From assembly GCA_021292105.1 (NCBI GenBank), contig CM037864.1:7306635-7370634 (forward strand): 64,000 bases of DNA. The letters run 5' to 3'. Positions 54,155 through 64,000 of this stretch are shown piece after piece. The stretch comes from Anadara kagoshimensis. Taxonomy: Eukaryota; Mollusca; Bivalvia; Arcoida; Arcidae. Every line of letters starts with the position of its first letter. Position 1 is the first letter of the stretch. The notes under the pieces are model-generated. The model made no database searches. It saw only the letters and a program-made list of their open reading frames with translations, and was not told the DNA's origin. The position numbers were made by a program, and so were the translations under genes.

Positions 54155-54590
54155 GGTATAGGCAAACAACATTGACCTGTCTGCTTGACCTTTGCTTTAA
54201 CTATCAATTAAAGACCAAAACATCTATTTATAGGGAACACAGGTGTTTAATTCGCCTACACACTGAGACATTCATCATGTGTCTTGCATACTGCAATTAC
54301 AAAAGAAAAAAGTTTTATCTGAAGCTATGCTAGATATCTTTATATAGGCAAACAACATTGACCTGTACGCTTGACCTTTTATTAAAATATTTTATCATAG
54401 ACGAGTACATCTACGAAAAGGTAACACAGGTACATGTATTAACTCGTCTTCATGCATAGCACTACATCCGTACACTGAATATCAACTATGGATCCTAAAT
54501 ACTACCCATGTATTGGGTAGGTCATCCTAATTGACTATTCCTAATAAAAGGTCAAACGGACAAATCAATGTTGTTTGCTTTCTCTACATG
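54155..54590. mobile_element. MITE, TAGGCAAAC family: partial copy plus full copy
   Basis: A full copy lies at about 54345-54590 (left ataggcaaacaacattgacc; right, read inward, aaagcaaacaacattgattt). A truncated direct duplicate is at 54155-54290 with the same left end. The internal cccatgtattgggta is shared with the copy at 10591. Confidence 0.6.
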
Positions 54591-54624
54591 CCCCCCTTTT
54601 TTTTTATTAAAATAAAATAAAAAA

Positions 54625-55190
54625 CAAACATACTTATCCATGTCCGAATCATTCACAATCCAGAAGCAAAGTAAAATTTGAAGCAAAGTAAAATTTGGAG
54701 CTGATGACAAGTTAGGTTAGACACGTGACCTTATACCAGTGAAGTGAGGCCGGTCGCTCCGGAAGGGTAAGCACCTCCTGTTTAGCTAGCTACACCCGCC
54801 GCATGTGTAATCAAAATTGTGTGAAAGGAACATGGAACTATGGGAAGTCAAATATATCCTGGACACAGAGACAGCGAACTTATCAACAATACTGTAATTC
54901 GGCCATAAAACTTTTTGAGGGCCTTGATAAGCCTAGGTTTGCAATATCCCTGAGTCAACGATTTATTTGCTAGGAGTCTGCTTCGTTGTACAAAGTCCCT
55001 GTAGTGTGAACAAACACTACCATAGCGTATTAATTGGGAAAAAAATACACCATAAACAGGAGAAGCAGGTGTATTGCTACATAGAAAAGGAAAGTTGACA
55101 ATAGAAAAATTGAAGCCATCACGTTTGTCATAAAGTTTCAAATGTAGCATTTCGTGGGCGTCATTTTAAATATGAAGCAGAACTTGAGGA
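54625..55190 (-). pseudogene. Penelope-like fragment (RT thumb and 3' tail)
   Basis: The best-preserved fragment. On the minus strand it has L-K-L-Y-D-K-R-D-G-F-N-F, I-V-N-F-P-F-L-C-S-N, Y-G-V-F-F-S-Q-L-I-R-Y, Y-R-D-F-V-Q-R-S-R-L-L, L-K-K-F-Y-G-R, followed by the 3' tail (read on +, acctcctgtttagctagcta and ggtcgctccggaagggtaag). Open for about 100 codons, then truncated. It has the same order of motifs as 7735-8600 and 37085-37490. Confidence 0.75.
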
Positions 55191-55199
55191 ATCGGTCGT

Positions 55200-55640
55200 G
55201 TCTTTTATTTCAAGCTCACTAGGATAGATGACATTCACAGTGTCCAAATTTAGAATTGTTAAGAGACAGAACGTCATCTAAAAAGTGGGTAAAAAACTTT
55301 TGAATGTGGAGCGCAAAGAGAAACAATGGGAGCGCTCCATCATTAATATGCATGACGTAAGAGGTCAAGTGTGACGTCAAAGGTTCTATTTCCCATATAT
55401 GAACTTAAAGCACCATTTTAGTACGATGAAATATGTTCAGTTCGATTTTCCCCTATATAGACAAAATGACGCGAACTAATGAAATAATTCCTTAAAGTCC
55501 AGATGATATTTTGCGAGCGGGTTTTAGTCATTCTATGATCAGTCTTGTAAGTGGTCAACTGTTCAATAGTTTTTTTTTTTAGAAAAGTGGCGGACAAAAT
55601 GTAGGAGAAAATGGGAGTAAACATTATGTATTTGGAGGGC
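55200..55640. other. intergenic, no gene recognised
   Basis: No exon or repeat-family signature seen. Confidence 0.35.
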
Positions 55641-55643
55641 ATA

Positions 55644-56049
55644 CTGTAAACGTATTTATTTTCGCGGTGTACTAATTTTCGCTTATTTTTGAATCTAGGG
55701 GGGGGGGGGGTGCTCTGTGATCTGTAAGTGTGCACTTTAGACTACTCGGCCACCAAAGCCCCGCAATGAAAAGATTTGAATTTAAACTTAATTTTAAAAA
55801 TATACATGTGTGTGGATGTGTGCCCATATAAACTATACTGTGCTTTCAAGTTGGATATTTTCATAATTAAAATATTTTCCCAGTTTCGCGGTCTTTTGTT
55901 TTGCACGAAAATTAATACCGAGCGGAAATCATATTACGCTTTTTGTGTTATAGTAGATATTTCAAAAACGCGTATATTTAACCATGCGGATATGTCTAAA
56001 TTACCTATATCGCGAAAATAAATACACGCGAAATAAAATACGTTTACAG
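55644..56049. mobile_element. TA-flanked MITE with CTGTAAACG ends
   Basis: The ends ctgtaaacgtatttattttc-gcg and (inverted) ctgtaaacgtattttatttc-gcg are flanked by TA at 55642-55643 and 56050-56051, a Tc1/mariner-type target site. Subterminal repeats of attttcgc / gcgaaaat are present on both sides. It contains a G12 run at about 55699. Non-coding. Confidence 0.8.
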
Positions 56050-56189
56050 TAATTATCCAAATTAAATGGGCACCTGTGTGATATCTAATATTAATGGGAC
56101 TACATCTTGACCAAGGTAATCAGGGAAGTTTCTGCCAGACCTCTTTCGTTATTCTTCTCTACTCCAAAAATAAAATAAATGGAGAAAAT

Positions 56190-57045
56190 CACCAACCTAT
56201 AGGTTCATTGAAGCTGTCATACTGACTAAAAAATTACAGTGATTATCTTCAGGCTTATTGAAGATGCTACACTGACTTGAGAAAATCAGTGATTATCTTC
56301 AGGCTTATTGAAGTTGTCACACTGACTTGAGAAAATCGGTGATTATCTTCAGGCTTATTGAAGTTGTCACACTGACTTGAGAAAATCACGGTGATTATCT
56401 TCAGGCTAATTGAAGTTGTCACACTGACTTGAGAAAATATATGTAACAGTGATTATCTTCAGGCTTATTGAAGTTGTCACACTGACTTGAGAAAATCAGT
56501 GATTATCTTCAGGCTAATTGAAGTTGTCACACTGACTTGAGAAATCAGTGATTATCTTCAGGCTTATTGAAGTTGTCACACTGACTTGAGAAAATCATGG
56601 TGATTATCTTCAGGCTTATTGAAGTTGTCACACTGACTTGAGAAAATCAGTGATTATCTTCAGGCTTATTGAAGTTGTCACACTGACTTGAGAAAATCAC
56701 AGTGATTATCTTCAGGCTTATTGAAGTTGTCACACTGACTTGAGAAAATCACAGTGATTATCTTCAGGCTTATTGAAGTTGTCACACTGACTGAGAAACC
56801 ACAGTGATATATTCAGGCTATTGGAGTCACACTGACTTGAGAAAATCATGGTGATTATCTTCAGGCTTATTGAAGTTGTCACACTGACTTGAGAAAATCA
56901 CAGTGATTATCTTCAGGCTTATTGAAGATGCCACACTGACTTGAGAAAATAATCAACATTGAGGCTTATTGAAGATGACAATGGTCGGAGAAAATCACCA
57001 ACTTTCAGGCTTATTAAAGATGCCACAGTGACTGGAGAAAATACC
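56190..57045. repeat. minisatellite, about 52-58-bp units
   Basis: About 15 copies of gattatcttcaggcttattg-aagttgtcacactgacttga-gaaaatcacagt. Copies vary mainly in the junction (atcagt, atcacagt, atcatggt, atatatgtaacagt). The outer copies on both sides are more diverged, which indicates central homogenisation. Confidence 0.92.
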
Positions 57046-57049
57046 AGAC

Positions 57050-59367
57050 AGTCAACAGACTAAACACCAAACTCCTCTAACACACACATGCCTGGGTATG
57101 ACAAAACTCTATTATCAGTATTCACTGAACAGGAGTTTAAAATGTTTTATAATGATTTATAATAAATAAATTCATAAATTTTCAATAATAAATATTTTTA
57201 TTTCTCCCATACAATTTCCAACATAAACATGGTAACAAGTCTAACCATATAACTAACCAAATGTACCTTGAAGCCTTTATTTCAACAGATAACAATCAAC
57301 GGTAAGACTTCCTTTTGTACCTCCCCATAAATTATATGTAACATTCCTTTCACTTAAATTTTGTGAAAAATTCTTGAAATATTAATTTTCATAGAAATGT
57401 TCAAAAAGACTTCGATTCCATCACTTTGAAATTTTTCAATCAAAATTAAATTTTAGGAGAGGGTACAAACTGAAGTCTTTCCCAAGCAGAATTAACAAGA
57501 CACACTAATAGATTTGTCTATAACAATTAATGTATACAATTGTTTACAACCAAGTACCAAGAAAATATGAGGAAATACTCCTGTTTTTTTTTTTTGTGTG
57601 TGTTAATTCATTAATTTCAGCTTCATTTGGTGTTTTGTGCACTTCTGGGAAATTGTGATGAAAATAAAACCTATTAATTAGTGTAAATATTCGTAAGTAA
57701 CAGAGATATAACCCATTATTGGCCATTAGAACAACCAAGCGTCTTACTGCCACATTGGAATTCTAATGTGGAGTTGGACCTATTCCTGCTGGGTCCCTAC
57801 TCTTATCTTCAAATTCTGTTCTCAGCTGTTCATGTTTGAATTATTTAATTTTTTTAAAAAAAAACTTTAGTCCAAATTTAAACAGAATATCTTTTTTATT
57901 TAATTAAACATTAACCAACACCAGTAAGGGGAGGTAAATCTGTTACTGCAATTATATGCGTTGCTGGATTCCTCCTCCCCAGAATTGCACTCAATTTTGT
58001 AATTTTAGCCAATTTTTTACAACAATAGATTGCCATGATAACATCTTTGTCTTAAAATATGAAATAAGTAACTAAACACATTATGCTTAAGTATCTTTCA
58101 AGATTTTAACTGCACCAAAATTACATGCATATAAATGTGTGTATAACAATGATAGAAAACAAAAATAAAACTTACTAACTATATAGCACTTTTTCAAATC
58201 ATCCAGAACATAACAGGAAAGGAGGTTACAGACAAAAGTAATATTTTTGAACACGAAATTTTCAAGCATGTCAATTTCATGTTTTTTTTTTGTTTTTTGT
58301 TTTGCATTCTCACATTTGTATGTTGTCGAAATTGAATTAACTTGAACTGAATCACAATTAATTTTTTTACATTACAGTCAACTCTATCATTCAGACCCCT
58401 TAAACCTGTCTATATATAAACATCACCCAAGGGAACCAGTAAAAATGGTCTTTATATACAGGTTCAAATAATATGAATAAAGAACAATTCTACTGGCCTT
58501 TATAAGCAGGGGGCTTATACAGAGGTGGCCTTTAAGGCAGGTTGGACTGTGCATGTTATGTATAATGGCAAGGAAAATTTTTGACCTGTGTTTATAATGA
58601 TTTATATGAACAGCTGCAAACTCTTATGCGTCATTAGTTAGCCTCTACAGACTGCATCTCACTGTGTCTCTTGCAAATATTCCAGATTTCTGAAACCACG
58701 GTTAAACTTGTCTAGCTCCTTACCTTTGTTAACGAAAAAATATGTTTTAAAACAGGGTCTGTGCCAGCACACCACTTTTGCAGCTAATACTCTTGAGCAG
58801 AATGTTTTGTAAAACATTTATATTGCAAATTCCTGTAATGACGTAATTTTATGCAGTTCCATGTCCAATGGAAATTAAGTTCATATTTGCAAAAACTTTT
58901 AAGAGGTATCACATGGTTTGCTTCAGTATCAATCTTTGGTAAATTAATGTACATCCATGCATGTGTAAATGAAAAGTCTTATTTAAACAAATTCTTCATC
59001 AGACAGTTTGATTTAGACAGGTTACACTAAATATGGGTACAATGTACATGTACTTTAAACCACTTTATCTTGGTGCATATTTATCATCACAATTTTGCGT
59101 TACAGAAGATATAAGCACATTTTTTTAAGTGCACTTACTTTTAGTGTGCATGCCAAGTCACTTATACTGAATTTTAAATTTTATTTCAGCGGAAAGGTCG
59201 GACCATGAACAGTGCTAAATAAAACTGCTGCTAAAATGTCTTGGTTTACAGTAATTTTCAATTTAAAGTACAGCATACCTTATAAATAACACTACACAGG
59301 TTACCCTTATGTCCTGTCATCATTGCTATTTAAAACTTAAAATAAATTTCCATTTTAAGGCACAGCC
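57050..59367. other. 3' flank / probable 3' UTR side of ZW10
   Basis: AT-rich DNA without further coding signature. The immediate downstream part is expected to hold the ZW10 3' UTR. Several tttatt (aataaa on the minus strand) occur, so no single poly(A) site can be chosen. It contains the MITE at 58374. Confidence 0.4.
58374..58552. mobile_element. ACAGTCAA-ended MITE
   Basis: The left end acagtcaactctatcattca and the right end caggttggactgt form imperfect inverted repeats. Internal blocks read tggtctttatatacaggttc, tggcctttataagcaggggg and gtggcctttaaggcaggttg. The same left end (acagtcaaacctgtct) is at 630, where a hAT-like MITE interrupts it. Confidence 0.65.
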
Positions 59368-59741
59368 TTATCTTATTTTTGCAAGTATCGCAGATCTGCG
59401 ATCAGTATTCTGAAACAAAGCTCTGATCAACTGTTTGACCTCATTCCCTGTAAACACCATTGCTAACGGTCCTTTACCATCGGACCATCTGTCACTAATC
59501 TCAAGTAGACTGGCATTTAACACTGTAATCAATTCTTTGAATCTCAGCCATTTTGGAACATTCTTTTGAAGTTCTACCGTGACAACCCCCTCATCGTCTG
59601 CCTCAGTTGTCAGAAGAAGTCCGGCCTTGTTTTGAAGTATTAACAGAAGACTTGCTAGCTTTCTGGCATCATCTGAGGAGATGTCTTCTAGTGCCACGAT
59701 ATCGGATACAATATCTGTCAAAACTGACTTCAGCAAAGTTC
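59368..59741 (-). CDS. ZW10: ZW10 terminal exon
   Basis: The last coding exon on the minus strand. The acceptor is ctttgtag (59742-59749), the exon starts in phase 1 and TAA is at 59368-59370. It encodes G-T-L-L-K-S-V-L, A-L-E-D-I-S-S-D-D-A, V-P-K-W-L-R-F-K-E-L, A-S-L-L-E-I-S-D-R-W-S-D-G-K-G-P-L and ends V-K-Q-L-I-R-A-L-F-Q-N-T-D-R-R. These are the hallmark C-terminal motifs of ZW10, part of the RZZ kinetochore complex and, in interphase, of the NRZ/Dsl1 tethering complex at the ER. The motifs match vertebrate ZW10 in order and spacing. Confidence 0.95.
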
Positions 59742-59814
59742 CTACAAAGACAAGCATCAAAAGCTAGAATTAAGACTGGCAAGGATCAGCAAATGGAAAC
59801 ATCTGTGTTATCAA

Positions 59815-59985
59815 AGTAGTACCAAAATCAAACACAAACATGTTGGGCCATGTTGAAATCAAAAACTTTGAAAACAACAAATTCAATTAAATATGTGAAC
59901 TTCCACCACGGAAGTGATCTGTTGCTATTGAAAGGTAAGTACCCTCTGTTTACCTAGCTACACTAGCTAGCCTTATGTACAAAAC
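59815..59985 (-). mobile_element. Penelope-like element 3' tail in a ZW10 intron
   Basis: A diverged minus-strand tail: taccaaaatcaaacacaaac, ttccaccacggaagtgatct, aggtaagtaccctctgttta, cctagctacactagctagcc. Confidence 0.55.
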
Positions 59986-60106
59986 TTAATTATTCTTTTA
60001 ATAACATTTATATGATCATGATTTTTATTAATCTATGTAATGCCACTAATTTATATGAAAGATAAAGATAACAAACACTAATACATTGAAGAATAGGGTT
60101 TCTGCA

Positions 60107-60311
60107 ATGGAGTTCGCCACTGTACCACGTGATACCTTCTAACGTGTCTGCGAAAACGCTTCTTTCCAATGGACATAGAATCGCACAATATGATGTTTTC
60201 CCGTAAAAACGACGTTATTCTGGGAATTTGTGACGTTGATGTTTTCCAAAATGTTCCGCACAAACGTTAAGAGGTATTGACCACGTGGTGCAGCGGCGAA
60301 CTCCATTTCTA
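60107..60311. mobile_element. MITE with CACGTG-containing inverted ends, copy 2
   Basis: The left end aatggagttcgccactgtac-cacgtgata and the right end gaccacgtggtgcagcggcg-aactccatt are imperfect inverted repeats of about 30 bp. Same family as 37801-37979. In a ZW10 intron. Confidence 0.75.
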
Positions 60312-60992
60312 GCTTATTAGTAGCCAAAATTCCAAAATTGTGAAAACACACAAGAAATCTGTGAGCTACTGCTCACTTAGTATACTCCCGCTTTTACCAT
60401 AAATGTTGAAAATTAAACCAAGTCAAGAAACAGGAAGTAGATGTCTGTTAAGACTTGAAATCGATATTTGCGGTATGGTACCTCATACTGAACTGACATA
60501 CAAAATTTCAAGTGGCTGTGATTAGTAGTTGCTGATAAAACTGGTTAAGAAATTTATGTTTCGGATGGTTGAACGGAGGGACAGAGGTAGACCAGTATAA
60601 CCCCCTCTTCTTCAAAGCGGGGTTATAACAGAGGGGATATAATAATCCTTATAAAAGTACATTGTTTTTCTCTCTCACAAATTTGCTGAATTATGTCATC
60701 TAGGCAGTGAAAGGTACTGTGATCTATAAGTGTGCACCAATGGTCTAAAGTGTTCAGTTAAGGATCAGAGTGCATCTCGCTGCCTAGGTTGAAATCCCAC
60801 TCCAGACTATTGTGAGAAAGTTTGTCAGTTTACTCGCAAACTAACCACATCAGTTTGAGAGAATCTTGCCTGGGGTATAAAACTTACATAAACCTAAAGA
60901 CCACCATTGCTTATTGTTGTAATTTTGTCTCGGTTCCAAACTCCCTAGGTCCAAGGTCCGGGATCTATTGTTTTCACATTGGTATCCTTGAT

Positions 60993-61622
60993 CAGGGGTT
61001 GAAAATTCCCGAAGCCCGGGACTAGAACTTTGGCAAGCAGGACTTTGCAAAAATTTTACTGAAAAGCCCGTCGGGCTTAAACACTCAGAAGACCAATGAA
61101 TTTTATTATCAACTGTCGCCTGGTGTCTTGAAAAAATCTTGAAAAACCACCCGTAGTCACGTTGCCCTGTTGTTGTTTACATTCATTCTTGATCATTACA
61201 GCGCTTGTAAGAAATGCTAGTCATTAGGTAGACAACTGAAGCGTTCTGCTGATAAAGAAAAATCTAGATAGTTATTGCGCTTGTGTTCAGTCTTGTCCGA
61301 TGATGTAGCCGTTTAATTTAAATTTCACACCAACAAGCAGGCTACAGTGGCAAGAAAAGAAACTCACATGGAAATAAAGACACCAAATGGGATCAGAGAA
61401 GTGTGTCCGATTGTTTCAACAGCCGTCACGTGGGTTGTAAATACTGCTAAAAATACCATTTAACTGCATGCAGATAGAAAAAATACATATTGATTTCTGG
61501 TTTTCTCCTTCGATTTTCTCGTTAACCAAACTCTGGACTTGATAAAAAAAATTGAGGGCTTTTGATTTTCTCTATCAAAAAGTCTGGGGCTTTACCTCAT
61601 CTGGAAAAATTTTCAACCCCTG
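60993..61622. mobile_element. CAGGGGTTGAAAATT-ended element in a ZW10 intron
   Basis: The inverted ends caggggttgaaaatt are flanked by an exact ttgat at 60988-60992 and 61623-61627. Near the left end is an internal palindromic gcccgggac / aagcccgtcgggctt region. It is 630 bp and non-coding. The ends resemble hAT termini, but the duplication seen is 5 bp and not 8, so the superfamily is left open. Confidence 0.7.
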
Positions 61623-61875
61623 TTGATATTTAAACTGTAATAGTCCCATGGACCTGTATTTTTTTACCAGAAACAGATTTTTCCATATGATAGCGTAATT
61701 GCACATGGACCATAAATTGGGACTTTTAAAACTTTAGGCAAGACCTTCCAAAAATAAAGGCAAAAGGTCCTGGACCTTCCATTACTAGACATAGTTTTGA
61801 ACCCCTGTGTCTTGGACACTGTATAAGACCATCTGTTAACTGTTCTCGTGGTAGTATAGCATTAGATTAACTTAC

Positions 61876-62013
61876 CTATAGCCTTTTTATAAATGTTAGG
61901 CGGTAACACATCTTGCCAAACTTTTTGTAAATGTAAAAACTGATGTAAAACTTGTTTCAATGCACGCTCAGCATCAAAGTAATGTGACTCTTCTGCAGAT
62001 AAATTCGCAAAAC
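61876..62013 (-). CDS. ZW10: ZW10 exon, second from last
   Basis: The minus-strand acceptor is tttttcag (62014-62021) and the donor gtaagt is at 61875. It is 138 bp, phase 1 to 1. It encodes F-A-N-L-S-A-E-E-S-H-Y-F-D-A-E-R-A-L-K-Q, then V-W-Q-D-V-L-P-P-N-I-Y-K-K-A-I, matching the V-W-Q-D-V-L-P-x-N-I-Y-x-K-A motif of ZW10. It joins in frame with both neighbours. Confidence 0.95.
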
Positions 62014-62699
62014 CTGAAAAACAAACATAGTAAAAACCTTTTAAATGTTGATGAGTACACGTAAATTAATGTAAATGAGTTTTTGTTTACTTATTTCATT
62101 CAATTGTGGTGACCAATGACTGCATTTTGCATAACTAATTCCTAACTGATAATTTGTACAATAATCTTACAGGACACTAAATAATGTCCCACCAGGTGCT
62201 GCTAAGCAATAAATCTATTGATCTATAATTTATTTGCCGGTATTAACTTTTGTGATTCTCTTACCAAAATGTTAATCTTTTCATGATAAGGAGTATAACT
62301 GTATGTATGGTAAAAATAATACCATTTTCAAAAACAAATTTGTGAGGATTAACTTTTGTGATTATTTTGTCCTCACAAAACATGCGAAAGTAAATTGCAA
62401 GCAAATAAAAATTGGATTACAGTACTCAAGTCTCAAATGCTATCCAGCTGGTTATGAACCAAAGGTAGTATACTTCCTAGATTTTTGCAGCTAAAGACTT
62501 AAAAAATCAGAGACTACCAATAAAGCCTCTCTTATTTCCACAAATTTCAAATTTATTAGCAACCAAATTTCTTCAAGTTTGTGAAAATATAGTCTTTTTA
62601 ATGTATTTTTTTTAACACATTTGCTAAACAAAAGGTTACTTTTTTAAACCCAATGACGATTTTAGCTACCAGGAATGGAAACCTAGCCTTTTTATTTCA

Positions 62700-63125
62700 A
62701 AATTGAAACAAGCAAATTCAGTGAATTAGGATCCCCCCACCAGCAGGTGGTTTTTTGTAATTTGCAATTATGTTAAACGGGCCATAACTCCGAGAAAAAT
62801 GAGCAAACCAACTCAGGTTAATGATATGCGCATTTCCTATCAATGTTGATGCTTTGCACCAAGTTTCGTGAAATAGTGCTTCACAGTTTTGGAGAATTAG
62901 CACAGACAAGAATTTCTGACAGATGGAAATAAAGACGAATGGAAACTTAAATTTAATATCCCGCTCTTTCTTCCAAAGGCAGGGGATAACAAGCAAATTC
63001 ATTGTTTCGTAAAATAGTGCTTAATAGTTTTGGAAAATTATTCTGAACATAAAAGTGTCTGGATGGACAGAAGGAGGGAAGTTTGAATTTAAAATCACCC
63101 TCTTTCTTCGAAAGGCAGGGATACA
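62700..63125. repeat. dispersed repeat in a ZW10 intron
   Basis: The block starts agcaaattcagtgaattagg-atcccccca. It contains ggccataactccgagaaaaa, gcaccaagtttcgtgaaata-gtgcttcacagttttggaga and an imperfect second unit (gtttcgtaaaatagtgctta-atagttttggaaaatta; ctctttcttcgaaaggcagg). Another copy begins at 63958 and runs off the window. Class unknown. Confidence 0.55.
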
Positions 63126-63138
63126 ATGAAAATCTTAC

Positions 63139-63339
63139 CGTGGGCTCCTTTTAAATATTCTGTCATCTGATTTTTCTGTCGGGACAGCTGCTGTAAGAAA
63201 TGTTCAGCTCCGAGGCTTCGTATTTTAGGTACAAGATCCACAAAGGTTGAGTTGACATTTGCCGGTAATTTTTTACTAAACTGGTGTCCAAGTGTCATCA
63301 AATGATGTGCAATGAACATGGAGTTATTGTGAAAGATTG
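63139..63339 (-). CDS. ZW10: ZW10 exon, third from last
   Basis: The minus-strand acceptor is atttacag (63340-63347) and the donor gtaaga is at 63138. It is 201 bp, phase 1 to 1. It encodes I-F-H-N-N-S-M-F-I-A-H-H-L-M-T-L-G-H-Q-F, then F-V-D-L-V-P and L-G-A-E-H-F-L. The F-H-N-N-x-M-x-I-A-H-H-L-x-T-L-G-H-Q-F block is nearly invariant in animal ZW10. Upstream exons lie beyond the right edge. Confidence 0.95.
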
Positions 63340-63467
63340 CTGTAAATAAATGAATAGTAGAACCTTGTTATAATGCCCCTTAAAAATATAACTCTTCTAA
63401 TTTATTTCTCAGCGGAACAGTGATTCAAAGTTAGTTTATGAATCACTGTGCCTCTAACCACATAGAC

Positions 63468-63808
63468 CACTGCAGTAGCTCAGTTGGTAGAATGCTCGCT
63501 CCATAAGTGGGAGGTCATGGGTTCAAACCCAGACTGGGTCTGACCCAAGACTTAAAAGTGGGAAGTAGTGACTTCTTTTGCCAAGCACTCAGAATCATGA
63601 AATGAAAATCAGTTCTTTCGGATCCGAACTTGAAATAAACGAGGTCCTGTATCATGGTAGGCATGGCACGCTAAAGAACCCTGCTGTATAATGCGATCAG
63701 TGCAAAGCATAGGCAAAATTTCTGCACCTTTGCCTATAGTTGGCAATGTCTTGACATAAGTGAAATATTCTTGACTGGAACATTAAACACCATTATTCAA
63801 CTCAACTC
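63468..63808 (+). repeat. tRNA-derived SINE, family A, near full length
   Basis: A plus-strand copy in a ZW10 intron: ccactgcagtagctcagttg-gtagaatgctcgctccataa, atgggttcaaacccagactg, cttttgccaagcactcagaa, catggcacgctaaagaaccc, and an end at tgactggaacattaaacacc. Several CpG sites seen in the 49167 copy are TG or CA here, as expected from methylation decay. Confidence 0.9.
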
Positions 63809-63957
63809 TAACTACATGGGTTTGAATTCAACTTTAATAAGATCCCAGTGAAAGAAAGTTTAATAATTTCACTCATTTAAGATTTGTTGTTTTCTCCAGG
63901 AGATAAGGTTTCCTCTATCATCTCAGAGCTTACTATCTCAATACATATAAGTGAAAG

Positions 63958-64000
63958 AGCAAATTCAGTGAAATAGGATCCCCCACCAACAGGTTCTTTT
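63958..64000. repeat. start of a second copy of the dispersed repeat at 62700
   Basis: gcaaattcagtgaaataggatcccccaccaac... repeats the start of the block at about 62710, in the same orientation, and is cut by the window edge. Confidence 0.6.

Noticed and set aside
56190-57045. CRISPR-like array of regular repeats
   Set aside because: The units are contiguous with no unique spacers, and the DNA is clearly eukaryotic. It is a minisatellite. The same holds for 6100-6680 and 24290-24475.

Overview
This is a eukaryotic, AT-rich, intron- and repeat-dense nuclear window, most likely from a bivalve mollusc. The host exons are short, follow GT-AG splicing and are separated by kilobase introns. The dispersed repeats (tRNA-headed SINEs, Penelope-type reverse-transcriptase tails, TA/TTAA/TTTAA-flanked inverted-repeat elements, a Polinton) are of kinds common in mollusc genomes. 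I infer the clade from protein resemblance and repeat style; the species cannot be named from the sequence.

Host genes, left to right. (1) The last four coding exons of SERGEF/DelGEF, an RCC1-repeat protein, on + (441-5334). (2) A possible terminal coding exon of an unknown gene on - (5537-5737). (3) A single-exon GT31 beta-1,3-galactosyltransferase-like gene on - (15684-16838), broken by at least two frame changes. (4) A cytosolic sulfotransferase (SULT) gene on - (36005-48991), with five coding segments, all signature motifs, and two 101-bp versions of one exon in tandem. (5) The last three coding exons of ZW10, a kinetochore/ER-tethering protein, on - (59368-63339).

Mobile DNA fills most of the rest. 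The region 24640-31342 is a Polinton/Maverick-type element with about 500-bp terminal inverted repeats. It carries a broken integrase with a chromodomain, a packaging ATPase and zinc-finger region, and two PC4-like DNA-binding ORFs; no polymerase or capsid gene was seen inside. A decayed Polinton-type protein-primed DNA polymerase lies just outside it (33500-35670) and contains a LINE 3' fragment with an exact 13-bp target duplication. The 9.9-kb SULT intron holds a three-deep nest: a TGTGG-ended inverted-repeat element (39112-45884, duplication GTGCC) contains a second inverted-repeat element (40739-44539, duplication TTTAA), which contains a 5'-truncated LINE (41654-43935, 12-bp duplication).

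Other elements include a mariner fossil with substituted catalytic residues, a pogo/Tigger-like element, a hAT-like MITE inside another MITE, a TTAA-flanked element, several MITE families in multiple copies, about nine copies or fragments of one SINE family, one SINE of a second type, and eleven Penelope-like fragments. Between these lie AT-rich unique sequence, (TTTA)n, (GA)n and (CA)n tracts, and four minisatellites.

Exon boundaries were placed by hand from GT/AG signals, reading phase and family resemblance. No alignment or database search was run.
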